Notes: a model not told the origin generated them from the sequence alone. A stretch of DNA of 64,000 bases from Psychrobacter sp. APC 3281 (GCF_030407815.1 NZ_JASDCS010000007.1:186001-250000); one strand, 5' to 3'. Shown: positions 38,250 to 48,308, counted from the stretch's first letter. A program made the numbers and translations.

Positions 38250-40469
38250 ATGGCCGAGCGTGCCGCCAAGCAGTTAGAACTGAACAAATCTGAATTACCC
38301 AACTCCATTACTGAAGTGATTGCCACATTGACCCGTGCTGGGTTTGATGCGTATATCGTCGGTGGTGGGGTGCGCGATACTTTATTAGGTCTGCGCCCGA
38401 AAGACTTTGATGCCGTCACTGATGCCAAGCCACATGAGATTAAAGATGTCTTTGGTAAGCGCTGCCGCATTATCGGTCGCCGCTTCCAGTTGGCACATGT
38501 GTATTCAGGTCGCGAGTTGATTGAAGTTGCTACTTTCCGTGGACCACCAACCAGTGATGCCAATACCAATCAAGACGGTATGATTCTGCGCGACAATGTT
38601 TGGGGCGATATTCAACAAGATTTCTCCCGTCGCGACTTCTCTATTAATGCGCTTTATTATCAACCGCTCAAAGGCATCGTTCATGATTTCTGCGGTGCGC
38701 TTGATGATATTGATAACAGAATCATTCGTCTATTGGGCAATGCGCCAGTACGTATCGAAGAAGATCCTGTGCGCTTGCTCCGTGCCTTACGTTTCAAAGC
38801 CAAGTTAGGTTTTGATTTTGATGAAGCATTGTCCGCGCAATTTAATGACGGAAACTGGGCGCTGCTTGAGCAAATATCACCGCATCGTCTCTATGATGAA
38901 ACGCAAAAAATGTTTACTGGTGGCTATTTAGTACCCCTATTGCCATTATTGTTTGAATCAGGTGCGATTGATAGTCTCATTATCTATCCACCGTCTGAGC
39001 CAAGTGCTTTAGTCAATCAGGTAGCTATCAATACCGATAAGCGTATTGCGGCGGGCAAGAGTATCAACCCTGCGTTCTTCTATGCTGCCTTACTGTGGGA
39101 AAATTACCTACATCAATTGGCAAAAGCTAAGAAGCGCAATATGCCCTTTGCCGAAGCGCAAATGCATGCGGCTGGTAAAGTCATCGACCGTCAGCGTATC
39201 AAAACCGCTATTCCGAAATTTGCTGAGCAATTTATCCGTGATATCTGGATATTGCAGCCAAAACTTGCAGCCCCGCGTAGCAAGCAAATCGTTCAGCTAT
39301 CTGAGCATCCACGTTTCCGTGCTGGCTTTGACTTTTTATTATTACGTGAGCAGTGCGGCGATGCAGAGCATCCGCTATCAGAGTCAACCAACGATATGGG
39401 TGACTGGTGGCAGACGTATCAAACCTTGTCTGAACAAGAGCAACAGCAGGCGATTGATGAGTTTGATGAAAATATTCGCCGAGGTGCTTATAAAAAAGGG
39501 CAACGTGGTCGCGGACGTAATCGTCAAGAATCAAAAACACAGACTACTGATAACGCAACACCTAATCAGAACAGTACAAAGCAAGATAAAGCCGATGACC
39601 GTGCTGAAAAAGGTAGAAATGATCAAACAATGGTAAATGATTCGTCAAATATTCCAGCCCGTCGCCGCCGCGCTGCCAGCCAGTCTAAAGCTGGCCGTAA
39701 TGACAGTAGCAGACACAACGTGCAGCAAGTAGAGCAAGACAATAACGAGCTTGCTCAGCTACAGCAGTTGTCTCTTGCTAGTAACAAGCAATCGGCAGGT
39801 CAACAGGCAAAGCCTAAGCCGTTATTTGTTATCGAGCACGAGAACGTTGTGCCACCATTGCAGAAGCAACTGTCAGCTGATAATACGTCGAAGCGCAGCA
39901 AAGCACCTGTAAGAAAGTCACCATCAACCAATCAAGATGCACCAAAGCAAGCGGTTAAGTCTGAACGCTCAAATAACGTTCAGCCGTCTAATACTGACCA
40001 GCCAGAAGCTCAAGCGTCAGCTAGACCAGCTCGCTCGATCGCAAGATCACCTGCGCTAGTCAGTATGAATAACGAGCCGATCCCGCACAAGCGTCGCCGT
40101 CGTCAACCTACTGTAGATAGTGCGAGCAATATCGAAGTACAAGGCAGTAATAATTCGAAGGGCAGTAATGGCAAAGCACAGCCAGCAGCGAAGTATGCGA
40201 AAAAAGCGCCTAAACCTGCAGTTGAATCGACTGATAAAAGCGATACTAAAAATGTAAAGGAAGTAGGTAGCAAGGCAGTAGATAGCAAAGACGCTACAAA
40301 AACCGCTGCACCTGCGAGAGCCAAGAAATCGGTGAAAGCAACTACTACAAAGGCTACTAAAGCGAAGCAAGATACGAGCGATCAGATACCTGCTATAAAA
40401 GTAACTGATAACAAAGGCCCTGTACCATCGAAGCGCCGCCGCCGTCAGCCTAGTACTGAAAGCGCATAA
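38250..40469 (+). CDS. pcnB: Poly(A) polymerase I with long basic C-terminal tail
   Basis: The first 410 residues are a class II nucleotidyltransferase: GGGVRDTLLGLRPKDFDAVTDA carries the catalytic DxD, and RRDFSINALYY and the RNA-binding helix EEDPVRLLRALRFKAKLGF follow. It adds 3' poly(A) tails that speed RNA decay. From about residue 412 to 739 is a low-complexity tail rich in Lys, Arg, Gln, Ser and Ala with three RRRR patches (near ARRRRAAS, HKRRRRQP and SKRRRRQP). E. coli PcnB is about 465 residues. GAGGAG lies seven bases upstream of the chosen ATG. folK follows one base after the stop. Confidence 0.95.
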   Translation: MAERAAKQLELNKSELPNSITEVIATLTRAGFDAYIVGGGVRDTLLGLRPKDFDAVTDAKPHEIKDVFGKRCRIIGRRFQLAHVYSGRELIEVATFRGPPTSDANTNQDGMILRDNVWGDIQQDFSRRDFSINALYYQPLKGIVHDFCGALDDIDNRIIRLLGNAPVRIEEDPVRLLRALRFKAKLGFDFDEALSAQFNDGNWALLEQISPHRLYDETQKMFTGGYLVPLLPLLFESGAIDSLIIYPPSEPSALVNQVAINTDKRIAAGKSINPAFFYAALLWENYLHQLAKAKKRNMPFAEAQMHAAGKVIDRQRIKTAIPKFAEQFIRDIWILQPKLAAPRSKQIVQLSEHPRFRAGFDFLLLREQCGDAEHPLSESTNDMGDWWQTYQTLSEQEQQQAIDEFDENIRRGAYKKGQRGRGRNRQESKTQTTDNATPNQNSTKQDKADDRAEKGRNDQTMVNDSSNIPARRRRAASQSKAGRNDSSRHNVQQVEQDNNELAQLQQLSLASNKQSAGQQAKPKPLFVIEHENVVPPLQKQLSADNTSKRSKAPVRKSPSTNQDAPKQAVKSERSNNVQPSNTDQPEAQASARPARSIARSPALVSMNNEPIPHKRRRRQPTVDSASNIEVQGSNNSKGSNGKAQPAAKYAKKAPKPAVESTDKSDTKNVKEVGSKAVDSKDATKTAAPARAKKSVKATTTKATKAKQDTSDQIPAIKVTDNKGPVPSKRRRRQPSTESA

Positions 40470-40470
40470 T

Positions 40471-40992
40471 ATGGATAACAGTACAGATAATAGTAACTGG
40501 GTTACCTGTTATGTGGGTTTGGGTAGCAACCTCGCTAATGAGCTGGGTTCGCCTACCGATCATTTGCAGCAGGCGCTTGCAATGATGCGAGCACATGAGC
40601 AGGTACGTGAAGTAAGTGTCTCTTCTTTTTATGCTTCAGCACCGATGGGTCCGCAAGATCAGCCAGATTTTATCAATGCAGTAGCTGGTTTTGAGACAAC
40701 GTTTGCCCCTTATGAATTGCTTGCTTTTTGTCAGCAGTTAGAGAGCATGGCCAAGCGGGCACGTTTGCGCCGTTGGGGTGAACGTAGTCTGGACGTTGAT
40801 ATTTTGCTATACGGCGAGAAACAGATTACCGATCCAACACTGACAGTACCGCATGCTGGCTTAAGTGAGCGTAATTTTGTCTTAATACCACTGCGAGAGT
40901 TGGCACCAAATTTAACCATCGCAGGTAAGTTGATAAGTGATTATTCACAAAGTCGCGATTGGACAGGTTTAACATTATTATCAAGCGATTGA
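40471..40992 (+). CDS. folK: 2-amino-4-hydroxy-6-hydroxymethyldihydropteridine pyrophosphokinase
   Basis: FolK transfers pyrophosphate from ATP to 6-hydroxymethyl-dihydropterin in folate synthesis. The signature RRWGERSLDVDILLYGE holds the metal-binding Asp pair, and VGLGSNL begins the fold. The 173-residue length is typical. It starts one base after the pcnB stop, as in many gammaproteobacteria, and leads into panB-panC. Confidence 0.95.
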   Translation: MDNSTDNSNWVTCYVGLGSNLANELGSPTDHLQQALAMMRAHEQVREVSVSSFYASAPMGPQDQPDFINAVAGFETTFAPYELLAFCQQLESMAKRARLRRWGERSLDVDILLYGEKQITDPTLTVPHAGLSERNFVLIPLRELAPNLTIAGKLISDYSQSRDWTGLTLLSSD

Positions 40993-41118
40993 TTATAAGT
41001 AACTGATGCTAAGTGATAGACATTAAATGTTTGAAAGATTCGTCTAACGTATTTCAAGCATAGCTCTTATAGTAGCAATATTGATAATCAAAGGCATTGC
41101 AGATTAATTGAGGGTCAT

Positions 41119-41919
41119 ATGACGACATTATCTACTCTAAATAAGTTTAAAAAAGACGGTACCAAGTTCACTTGCTTGACCTGTTATGACTCGATGTTTG
41201 CACGAATGATGGAAAAAGCCGAAATTGACACGATTTTAATTGGGGATAGCTTGGGCATGGTTGTACAAGGCCATGACTCGACACTACCTGTAACAGTCAA
41301 TGATATGGCTTATCACACTGCCAATATTGCCCGTAGTAATAAACACGCGTTGATATTGGCTGATCTACCGTTTATGAGTTATGTGACACTACCAGAAGCC
41401 GTTGCTAATAGCCGCACGCTGATGCAAGCAGGGGCGCATGTCATAAAAATCGAAGGTGGTAGTGAGCTTTGTGAATTGGTAACGACCTTGGCGCAAGCAG
41501 GCACACCAACTTGTGTACATCTTGGTTTGACCCCGCAGTCTGTGAACGTGTTTGGCGGTTATAAAATTCAAGGTCGCGGTGATGAGGCGGCTGATAAACT
41601 GCTTGCTGATGCCAAAGCAGTCGTCGATGCTGGTGCCGCACTGCTAGTATTAGAATGTGTTCCAGCCGCGCTTGCAAAAGCCGTTACTGAAGCTGTTGCC
41701 GTGCCAGTTATTGGTATTGGTGCTGGAGCCGATACTGATGGTCAGGTATTGGTTATGCATGACATGCTAGGTATGGCGCATGGCCGAGTGCCACGTTTTA
41801 TTCATGACTTTTTAACAGATGAGCGTAATAGCGCACACAGTATCGAAGGTGCTTTTGCGCTCTATCAGCAGTCAGTACGCGAAGGTAGTTTCCCGACTGA
41901 GCAGCACCAATTTAGCTGA
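41119..41919 (+). CDS. panB: 3-methyl-2-oxobutanoate hydroxymethyltransferase
   Basis: PanB makes ketopantoate with methylene-tetrahydrofolate, first step of pantothenate synthesis. The TIM-barrel motifs LTCYDSMFARMMEKA, GDSLGMVVQGHDSTLPV and the metal-binding Asp plus VFGGYKIQGR are present. The 266-residue length is standard. It lies 66 bases before panC; the intervening short spacer has no terminator. Confidence 0.96.
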   Translation: MTTLSTLNKFKKDGTKFTCLTCYDSMFARMMEKAEIDTILIGDSLGMVVQGHDSTLPVTVNDMAYHTANIARSNKHALILADLPFMSYVTLPEAVANSRTLMQAGAHVIKIEGGSELCELVTTLAQAGTPTCVHLGLTPQSVNVFGGYKIQGRGDEAADKLLADAKAVVDAGAALLVLECVPAALAKAVTEAVAVPVIGIGAGADTDGQVLVMHDMLGMAHGRVPRFIHDFLTDERNSAHSIEGAFALYQQSVREGSFPTEQHQFS

Positions 41920-41985
41920 TTTTGAAGTTATTAAAGTTATTTACGCTATTGAACAACAGAACGTTTGAATAGAAGAAAAGTAATC

Positions 41986-42888
41986 ATGTCTCCAATTATT
42001 TATCATGATATCTCGTCACTACGTGAAGCGCTGCAGCCTTATCGTGGTCAGCAAAATAACAAACAAGGCCGTCAGCAGCGTATTGCGTTAGTACCAACGA
42101 TGGGTAATCTGCATGACGGTCATCTTGAGCTGGTAAGGATTGCCAAACAGCATGCGGATGTAGTGGTGGTCAGTATCTTTGTTAACCCTACTCAGTTTGG
42201 CGTTGGGGAAGATTTTGATAGCTATCCCCGTACGCTAGATGCCGATGTGGCTAAGCTTGCGACAGTTGATGCAGATTACGTGTTTGCACCTAGTATTGAT
42301 ACGATGTATCCAGTATTACCACCACCTACTGCTGTATTAGCTGGTGCTATTGCCAATCAGTTATGTGGACAATCACGTACTGGACACTTCGATGGTGTTG
42401 GTATTGTGGTTTCTAAACTGTTCAACATTGTGCAACCAGATGTGGCAGTATTTGGACAAAAAGACTATCAGCAGCTTGCTATCATTAAGCAGTTGGTACG
42501 TGACTTGAGTTATCCAATTAATATCATTGGTGCGCCTATTGTTCGTGCTGATGATGGCTTAGCGCTATCATCGCGTAATCAATACTTAAGTGCAAATGAG
42601 CGTCAAGCTGCCCCTGTATTACATCAAGCATTGCAAGAATTAGCGCAGAGTTTGAAAAGTACGGCTCTTAGTCAGCAAGCATTTGATAAGCTATTAGTAG
42701 AGACGCGGACACGTATTAGTGACGCAGGTTTTATTATTGATTATCTGGAAATAAAGACTGAGGAGTTAGGTTCTGTCGTAAGTGACTCTAAAACCTTTAA
42801 TACAGAAAACAAAAATATCGTTATTTTAGTCGCAGCATGGCTAGGACGAGCGCGTTTGTTGGACAATCAATTGGTAGTGGTAAATTAG
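41986..42888 (+). CDS. panC: Pantoate-beta-alanine ligase
   Basis: PanC joins pantoate and beta-alanine with ATP. The nucleotide-binding PTMGNLHDGHLELV, the FVNPTQF and FGQKDYQQL motifs and the KMSKS-like LSSRNQYL are present. The start at 41986 removes a seven-residue extension and has AGAAG upstream. The 300-residue protein has a longer C-terminal Ser/Asn-containing loop than E. coli PanC (283 residues). Confidence 0.95.
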   Translation: MSPIIYHDISSLREALQPYRGQQNNKQGRQQRIALVPTMGNLHDGHLELVRIAKQHADVVVVSIFVNPTQFGVGEDFDSYPRTLDADVAKLATVDADYVFAPSIDTMYPVLPPPTAVLAGAIANQLCGQSRTGHFDGVGIVVSKLFNIVQPDVAVFGQKDYQQLAIIKQLVRDLSYPINIIGAPIVRADDGLALSSRNQYLSANERQAAPVLHQALQELAQSLKSTALSQQAFDKLLVETRTRISDAGFIIDYLEIKTEELGSVVSDSKTFNTENKNIVILVAAWLGRARLLDNQLVVVN

Positions 42889-42939
42889 CTTCTATGACAT
42901 AGCAGTAGACTAGATACAATAGACTTGGATGAGTAGATC

Positions 42940-43905
42940 ATGGGTGTAAGTCAGGATCAAAATAGTAATGCGGCAGCAACGATAGCGGATCAGACGTCTA
43001 CGAATAAGCTCAGTATATTGGTGGTCTCAGGGCGTTCAGGATCTGGTAAAACCTCAGTATTGAATATCTTAGAAGATCTAGGCTATTACTCTATTGATAA
43101 TTTGCCGCTGTCTTTATTACCTAATGCTGCTCATAAATTAGTCAATGAAAGCGGTATTCATCGTATTGCGCTGGGTGTCGATATTCGAACGCCACGTGCG
43201 GATTTATCTAACTTTGCAGTGACGTATGCCTCTCTTAAGGAAACCTATGGGTCGCATGCGGTACAGATTTTATATGTGACTGCACAAGAGAGTACGCTGA
43301 TAGCTCGTTTCAATGCGACGCGACGCGTACATCCGCTAATGTCACAAGATATCGATAGTGATAACGCTAAGCATATTGCCTTTAATTTACCTGCTGCTAT
43401 CAAAAAAGAAGTTGAGCTGTTAGAGCCAATTGCTGGTCATGCTGATATTAGGATTGATACCAGTAGCCTAAATATCCATCAGTTAAAAGACAGTTTGCGT
43501 GAACACATAGGCATGGACAATCAGATTGTCATCAATCTACTGTCTTTTGGTTTTAAATACGGTAGCCCTATCGATGCTGACTTTGTATTCGATGTTAGAA
43601 TTTTACCGAATCCGCATTGGAACCCTGAGTTACGTGACTCGACAGGTCTGGATACTGAGGTAGGCGCATTCTTCTCAGATTATCCAGAAGTAGCAGAAAT
43701 GATGGGTGATATTGATAAGTTTTTGACCCGTTGGCTACCAGAGTTTTTGCACAATAATCGTCATACGGTCACGGTTGCCATAGGCTGTACGGGCGGCAAA
43801 CATCGCTCTGTTTTTATCACTGATCATCTACAACGCCGCCTTGCTGAGGCCATGCCTAAAGGCGTGAAGGTATTGGCAAAACACCGTGAAAAAAGTCGTT
43901 GGTAA
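42940..43905 (+). CDS. rapZ: RNase adapter protein RapZ
   Basis: RapZ binds GlmZ sRNA and brings it to RNase E, tuning glucosamine-6-phosphate synthesis, and it also binds nucleotides. The Walker A motif GRSGSGKTS (residues 31-39) and the C-terminal TGGKHRSVFITDHL phosphate-loop region, typical of the family, are present. The 25-residue leader before the P-loop is longer than in E. coli (284 residues), giving 321 residues. It usually follows ptsN/hpf; here it follows panC. Confidence 0.94.
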   Translation: MGVSQDQNSNAAATIADQTSTNKLSILVVSGRSGSGKTSVLNILEDLGYYSIDNLPLSLLPNAAHKLVNESGIHRIALGVDIRTPRADLSNFAVTYASLKETYGSHAVQILYVTAQESTLIARFNATRRVHPLMSQDIDSDNAKHIAFNLPAAIKKEVELLEPIAGHADIRIDTSSLNIHQLKDSLREHIGMDNQIVINLLSFGFKYGSPIDADFVFDVRILPNPHWNPELRDSTGLDTEVGAFFSDYPEVAEMMGDIDKFLTRWLPEFLHNNRHTVTVAIGCTGGKHRSVFITDHLQRRLAEAMPKGVKVLAKHREKSRW

Positions 43906-43954
43906 TGATATCAGACACTATTTAATTTATTAATTATTATTTTGGAAAGCTTTT

Positions 43955-44467
43955 ATGATCGACTGGAAAGAACAGGACATGCGCGTTTCGCGCACAGAAC
44001 TCAAAAAAGCCCATGAGCGCTTGCAGCAGTTATCTATACCGCTTGCTAGCTTATCGAAAAAACAGTTAAAAGCTTTACCTGCCAGTGATTATTTTATGGC
44101 GGAGCTAATGGCATTGGCTGATATTACTAGCGCCAATGCTCGCAACCGTCAGACCAAACGTGTTGGCAAGCTGATGATTGAAGAAAATCGCCATGAGCTG
44201 ATAAAGGCACTATTTGATGCCTTTTTTCCTAAAGAGCAAGTCTCAAAAATAGAGAGCTGGTACGAGCGTCTGAATATCAATGATGAAGGTACGCTCAAGC
44301 AATTTGTGAAGCAATATAAAGCTTCTGAGCACCACAGTATGTATCAGTTATTATTGTGGATAGAGTATGCCAAACATATGCAAGATGATGAATTGCTAGC
44401 AGAATCTAAAGCAGATTTGGCAAGTTATATTCGTGAAGTGGCTATTTTATCGCAGCTGAAGAAATAA
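43955..44467 (+). CDS. darP: Dual-action ribosomal maturation protein DarP (YjgA, DUF615)
   Basis: This 170-residue helical basic protein matches the DUF615/YjgA family, which binds 50S precursors and assists ribosome assembly. VSRTELKKAHERLQQL, ALADITSANARNRQTKRVGKLM, and the helical C-terminus match the family pattern seen in E. coli, although identity is moderate. It lies 49 bases after rapZ and has a terminator about 105 bases after its stop. Confidence 0.82.
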   Translation: MIDWKEQDMRVSRTELKKAHERLQQLSIPLASLSKKQLKALPASDYFMAELMALADITSANARNRQTKRVGKLMIEENRHELIKALFDAFFPKEQVSKIESWYERLNINDEGTLKQFVKQYKASEHHSMYQLLLWIEYAKHMQDDELLAESKADLASYIREVAILSQLKK

Positions 44468-44573
44468 CATTTATAACCAAGCTAGAAATCTATTAATTAG
44501 AATTTTATTAGTTGAAAGATTAGTAGTTAAAAAATGAGTAATTAAAAGACGTATAGCTAAAAGGTTAAGATGC

Positions 44574-44606
44574 AAAAAAGCCAATCAATTTATGATTGGC
44601 TTTTTT
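44574..44606. terminator. Bidirectional terminator between darP and dsbA
   Basis: An 8-9 bp stem (GCCAATCA / TGATTGGC) with a five-base loop has six A before and six T after. It serves the convergent genes. Confidence 0.88.
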
Positions 44607-44664
44607 GTGCACGACATAGATATGCTGTACGTCATGTGAGTTATTCAAGTATTCATGGCTCGAA

Positions 44665-45285
44665 TTATTTCTTTTCAGCGCGAGTCTTGTCAACTAAATA
44701 GTCAACAACTTTAGCGACTTTAGCGTTTTCACCAGTTACCACATATTTGCCTTGTACCACGACAGATGGAACACCAGTGATTTGATAACGCTTGGCGCCT
44801 TCTTGAGAGCGACCAATTTTTGTACCAACGGCAAATGAGTTATATAGGCTGTTAAATTTCTTTTCATCAACGCCTTTTGATGCATACCATTTGCTTAGTG
44901 ACGCTTGATCAAACAGTTTTTTACCATCTTTATGGATAGCGTCAAATAATGCGTCATGAGTTTTGCTTTCAAAGCCTAAAAGCTGAGCCGCATAGAAACC
45001 GCGAGCATTGGCTTCCCAAACAGGGTTAAGTGCTGCTGGTGTCTTGAAGAAGGCAACATCTTTGTCTTTGGTTTTTGCCCATTTTTCCATGTGAGGGTTA
45101 AGCGCATTACAATGTGGGCAGCCATACCAAAAGAATTCACGAACAATGATAGCATCACCGCTGATTTTCTCTGGGTTGTCTAGCACACGGTAATCTTTTC
45201 CAGCGACATAATCTGCAGCTTGTGCGCCCATAGAGGCAAGTCCAATGGCCATGGCTAGACCAGTCAGTGTGATGACACGTTTCAT
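44665..45285 (-). CDS. dsbA: Thiol:disulfide interchange protein DsbA
   Basis: DsbA introduces disulfides into periplasmic proteins. A signal peptide (residues 1-23, AQA|AD) is followed by a thioredoxin fold with active-site CPHC (Cys56, Cys59 in FFWYGCPHCNAL) and the cis-proline loop in TGVPSVVVQGKY. The 206-residue length is typical. It is convergent with darP. A track of about 500 bases separates it from ubiG, with no gene in it. Confidence 0.95.
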   Translation of the reverse strand: MKRVITLTGLAMAIGLASMGAQAADYVAGKDYRVLDNPEKISGDAIIVREFFWYGCPHCNALNPHMEKWAKTKDKDVAFFKTPAALNPVWEANARGFYAAQLLGFESKTHDALFDAIHKDGKKLFDQASLSKWYASKGVDEKKFNSLYNSFAVGTKIGRSQEGAKRYQITGVPSVVVQGKYVVTGENAKVAKVVDYLVDKTRAEKK

Positions 45286-45790
45286 ACTTTATCCTTGAGG
45301 TGTGGAGACTTAGAATGGGTTAAGAGGTTGGTGTCTATATGGTTGTTAAACATGTGACACTTTAAAATATATAGTTTTTAAAGGGTCTAAACCAGACAGT
45401 GTCGAGTATAATCGAACAATAACAAAGTATCGACTATGATAACGTAAAATGTATGTACTTGTGAATCGCATTCTTAACCGATAGTTGTAAAGCTGTTAGC
45501 TATTATTTAAGGTATATTGCTTGTTACTTTTTGAACCTATTGTTTCTTAAACGTCTGCTTTATTTCTATGTAAGATTCAAGACATTTAAAAGGATCAGAA
45601 TGCGATATTGTCACAAGGATACGTATCTTTTCTATATCAAGATACTGCCCAAAAAACAGGGTAAAGTTTAAGCCTATTCACAATCGGTGACGATGTGCTT
45701 ACGACAAAACTGCTACTCTCATGCTAGTATTAAGCACATAATCGTGCACTGTAAACGATAATAATGATAGTGACAATCAAGGAACATACC
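45286..45790. other. Intergenic region between dsbA and ubiG (505 bp)
   Basis: Divergent promoter region, AT-rich, with no credible gene. I see no strong sigma-70 pair and no hairpin worth naming. Confidence 0.45.
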
Positions 45791-46618
45791 ATGAGCTCAG
45801 CTTTAAATTCTTCATCAACTTCGAGTGATCAAAATAACAATAGCACTTTCAATAGTACAGAGTCTAACACCATCAACGTAGATCCTAGCGAAGTCGAAAA
45901 ATTTAATAACTTGGCGAGTGAATGGTGGAGCAATACAGGTGCCTTTGCAACGCTACACGAGATCAATCCATTACGTTTAAACTGGATAGAAGAAAACGTC
46001 AAACGTGGCTATCAAAATGCTGCTAATAAAACCACTGAGCAAGGACTTGCTGGCAAAAAAGTACTCGATGTAGGGTGCGGCGGTGGAATATTGTCAGAAT
46101 CTATGGCACGCCGCGGTGCTGATGTAACAGGGATTGATTTAGGTACAGAGAACCTAAAAGCTGCTGCGTTACATGCAGAGCAAAGCCAGTTAGAGAATAC
46201 GCTTCGTTACCAGCATATACCCGTTGAAGAGTTGGCAAAAACGCAGGCTGGTCAGTTTGATGTGGTGACGTGCATGGAGATGCTAGAGCACGTGCCAGAT
46301 CCTAGCTCGATTGTGCAGGCTTGTTATGAGTTGCTAGCTCCTGGCGGCGTCTGTGTGTTATCAACGATTAATCGCAATCCTAAGTCTTATCTGTTTGCCA
46401 TCGTTGGTGCAGAGTATGTGCTGCGATTGCTTGATCGTGGTACCCATGACTATGCCAAATTTATTACGCCAGCAGAATTAGACAAAATGGCACTTAATAC
46501 TGGATTTGTTCGTCAGGATATTATCGGTTTGCATTATAATCCGCTGACTAAACGCTACTGGCTTGCCCAAAACGTCGATGTTAATTATATGATAGCCGTA
46601 CATAAGCCACTGGCTTGA
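45791..46618 (+). CDS. ubiG: Ubiquinone biosynthesis O-methyltransferase
   Basis: UbiG performs both O-methylations in ubiquinone synthesis. SAM motif I is VLDVGCGGGILSESMA; VTCMEMLEHVPDP and the C-terminal Y-rich segment follow. VEKFNNLASEWW opens the family core at about residue 35, preceded by a Ser/Asn-rich leader longer than in E. coli. The start at 45791 has AAGGA seven bases upstream. It begins ubiG-mupP-yciK, the same order as in Pseudomonas. Confidence 0.95.
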   Translation: MSSALNSSSTSSDQNNNSTFNSTESNTINVDPSEVEKFNNLASEWWSNTGAFATLHEINPLRLNWIEENVKRGYQNAANKTTEQGLAGKKVLDVGCGGGILSESMARRGADVTGIDLGTENLKAAALHAEQSQLENTLRYQHIPVEELAKTQAGQFDVVTCMEMLEHVPDPSSIVQACYELLAPGGVCVLSTINRNPKSYLFAIVGAEYVLRLLDRGTHDYAKFITPAELDKMALNTGFVRQDIIGLHYNPLTKRYWLAQNVDVNYMIAVHKPLA

Positions 46619-46685
46619 TGCTGCACGCAGCCATTTATCTGCCATACTTTCACTAAACACGTCATCAATCTCAAGAGCATTCACT

Positions 46686-47396
46686 ATGACCCAATTTGTA
46701 AAAGCTGTTTTATTTGACCTTGATGGGACATTAATCGATACTGCTGCTGATTTTGTTCGTATCATTGGCAAAATGAGTCTCGAAAACGATTGGCAGACAC
46801 CGCCTGAAGCAGAAATCCGTGAGCAAGTCTCTGCGGGTGCCTCAGCTATGGTGCAATTGATGCTAAGACATAACGATCAACTCGAAGTCAGCGAGGAAGC
46901 GTTGCTTGAGTTTCGTCAGCAATTCTTAGATGATTATGAAGCAGATATCTGTGTCGATAGCTGCGTGTTTCAGGCGCTTGAAGCGGTGCTGACTGAGCTT
47001 GAAGCAAAAGGTGTGCCTTGGGGTATCGTTACCAACAAGCCACGTTATTTAGCCGAAAAGCTATTAAGTGAGATGCAACTAGATCAACGCTGTGCGGTTT
47101 TGGTTTGTCCAGATGATGTATCTCGCACCAAACCAGACCCAGAGCCAATGTATATGGCGCTAGAAAAACTGGGTATTCCACGAGGAGCGGCAGGCTGCGT
47201 GCTCTATGTCGGTGACCATGTACGTGATATTGAAGCTGGCAATGCCGCTGGCATGCCAACGATTTTGGCCGCTTATGGATATATTCCACCTGAAGATCAA
47301 AAGTCTTTAAAAAAATGGGGCGCCGACTATATTACGGATACGCCTGAGCAGCTGAATAAATTGCTGTTATCGTCTGGTAAGTTTGAGTATTTATAG
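46686..47396 (+). CDS. mupP: N-acetylmuramic acid 6-phosphate phosphatase MupP (HAD family)
   Basis: This 236-residue haloacid dehalogenase-fold phosphatase has motif I DLDGTLID, the Thr/Asn motif II (VTNKP), the Lys of motif III (TKPDPEP) and motif IV GDHVRDIEAG. Relatives are often called phosphoglycolate phosphatase (Gph). The ubiG-mupP-yciK order matches Pseudomonas, where MupP dephosphorylates MurNAc 6-phosphate in peptidoglycan recycling. That assignment is therefore favoured from context, though Gph cannot be excluded. Confidence 0.85.
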   Translation: MTQFVKAVLFDLDGTLIDTAADFVRIIGKMSLENDWQTPPEAEIREQVSAGASAMVQLMLRHNDQLEVSEEALLEFRQQFLDDYEADICVDSCVFQALEAVLTELEAKGVPWGIVTNKPRYLAEKLLSEMQLDQRCAVLVCPDDVSRTKPDPEPMYMALEKLGIPRGAAGCVLYVGDHVRDIEAGNAAGMPTILAAYGYIPPEDQKSLKKWGADYITDTPEQLNKLLLSSGKFEYL

Positions 47397-47459
47397 ACTG
47401 CTATATATCATCAGATTTACAACCATAAGCACATATCCTCAACGATTTAATGATAAGTA

Positions 47460-48308
47460 GTGAGCAATGCCATGAGTGACAATAATAACCAATCAGTCGT
47501 TCCACAAGACAATAAACAAACTGTTCAAAGTCCTATTCAGCCTTTGACTCATGATGATATTCGTAGCTTTGTACCGTCCAGTAATTGCCTAGATGGTAAG
47601 ACTATTTTAGTGACTGGAGCTGGGGATGGTATTGGTCGTGTTGCGGCATTGACCTATGCTCGTTATGGCGCCACTGTCTTATTGTTAGGACGCACTAGTA
47701 GCAAGCTTGAATACGTCTACGATGAGATTGAAAGTCTTGGTGGTAAGCAGCCTGCTATGTTGCCGATGAATCTAGAAGGGGCAACTTACTCTGAAATGCA
47801 GCAGCTCGAAGGGCTAATTAATAAAGAAGTTGGCCAGTTAGATGGCATATTGCATAATGCTGGTGTATTAGGACAACTGACGCCGCTTGAGATGTATGAC
47901 GTTGATACTTTCGCCCAAGTGATGAAAGTCAATTTCACAGCGACTTTTATGCTGACTCAAGCGCTATTGCCGTTACTAAAAGATGCTGATCATGGCTCTG
48001 TTGTCTTTACCTCTAGCACTGTAGGTACACATCCTCGCGCATTTTGGGGTGCTTATGCACTCTCAAAACAAGCAGTAGAAGGTATGAGTGATATCTTTAC
48101 TCAAGAGACTCAGAACACTACCAATTTGCGTTTTAACTGTGTTAACCCAGGTGGCACTCGTACCAATATGCGTGCGCATGCGTATCCAGGTGAAAACCCT
48201 ATGAGCTTAAAAACACCTGAAGATATCATGGCAGGCTATGTCTGTTTGATGAGTGATGAGAGCATTGGCGTACGCGGTCAAGTGATTGAGCTACAACCTA
48301 AAGATTAG
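47460..48308 (+). CDS. yciK: YciK-type short-chain dehydrogenase
   Basis: This is a classical short-chain dehydrogenase: NAD(P)-binding TGAGDGIGR, NAG motif (HNAGVLG), catalytic Ser in FTSSTVG, and YxxxK in YALSK. It matches YciK, an uncharacterised oxidoreductase that follows mupP in Pseudomonas. The start codon at 47460 is GTG; an ATG four codons later is equally possible. The first 35 residues are Asn/Gln/Ser-rich and probably unstructured. Its substrate is unknown. Confidence 0.88.
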   Translation: MSNAMSDNNNQSVVPQDNKQTVQSPIQPLTHDDIRSFVPSSNCLDGKTILVTGAGDGIGRVAALTYARYGATVLLLGRTSSKLEYVYDEIESLGGKQPAMLPMNLEGATYSEMQQLEGLINKEVGQLDGILHNAGVLGQLTPLEMYDVDTFAQVMKVNFTATFMLTQALLPLLKDADHGSVVFTSSTVGTHPRAFWGAYALSKQAVEGMSDIFTQETQNTTNLRFNCVNPGGTRTNMRAHAYPGENPMSLKTPEDIMAGYVCLMSDESIGVRGQVIELQPKD

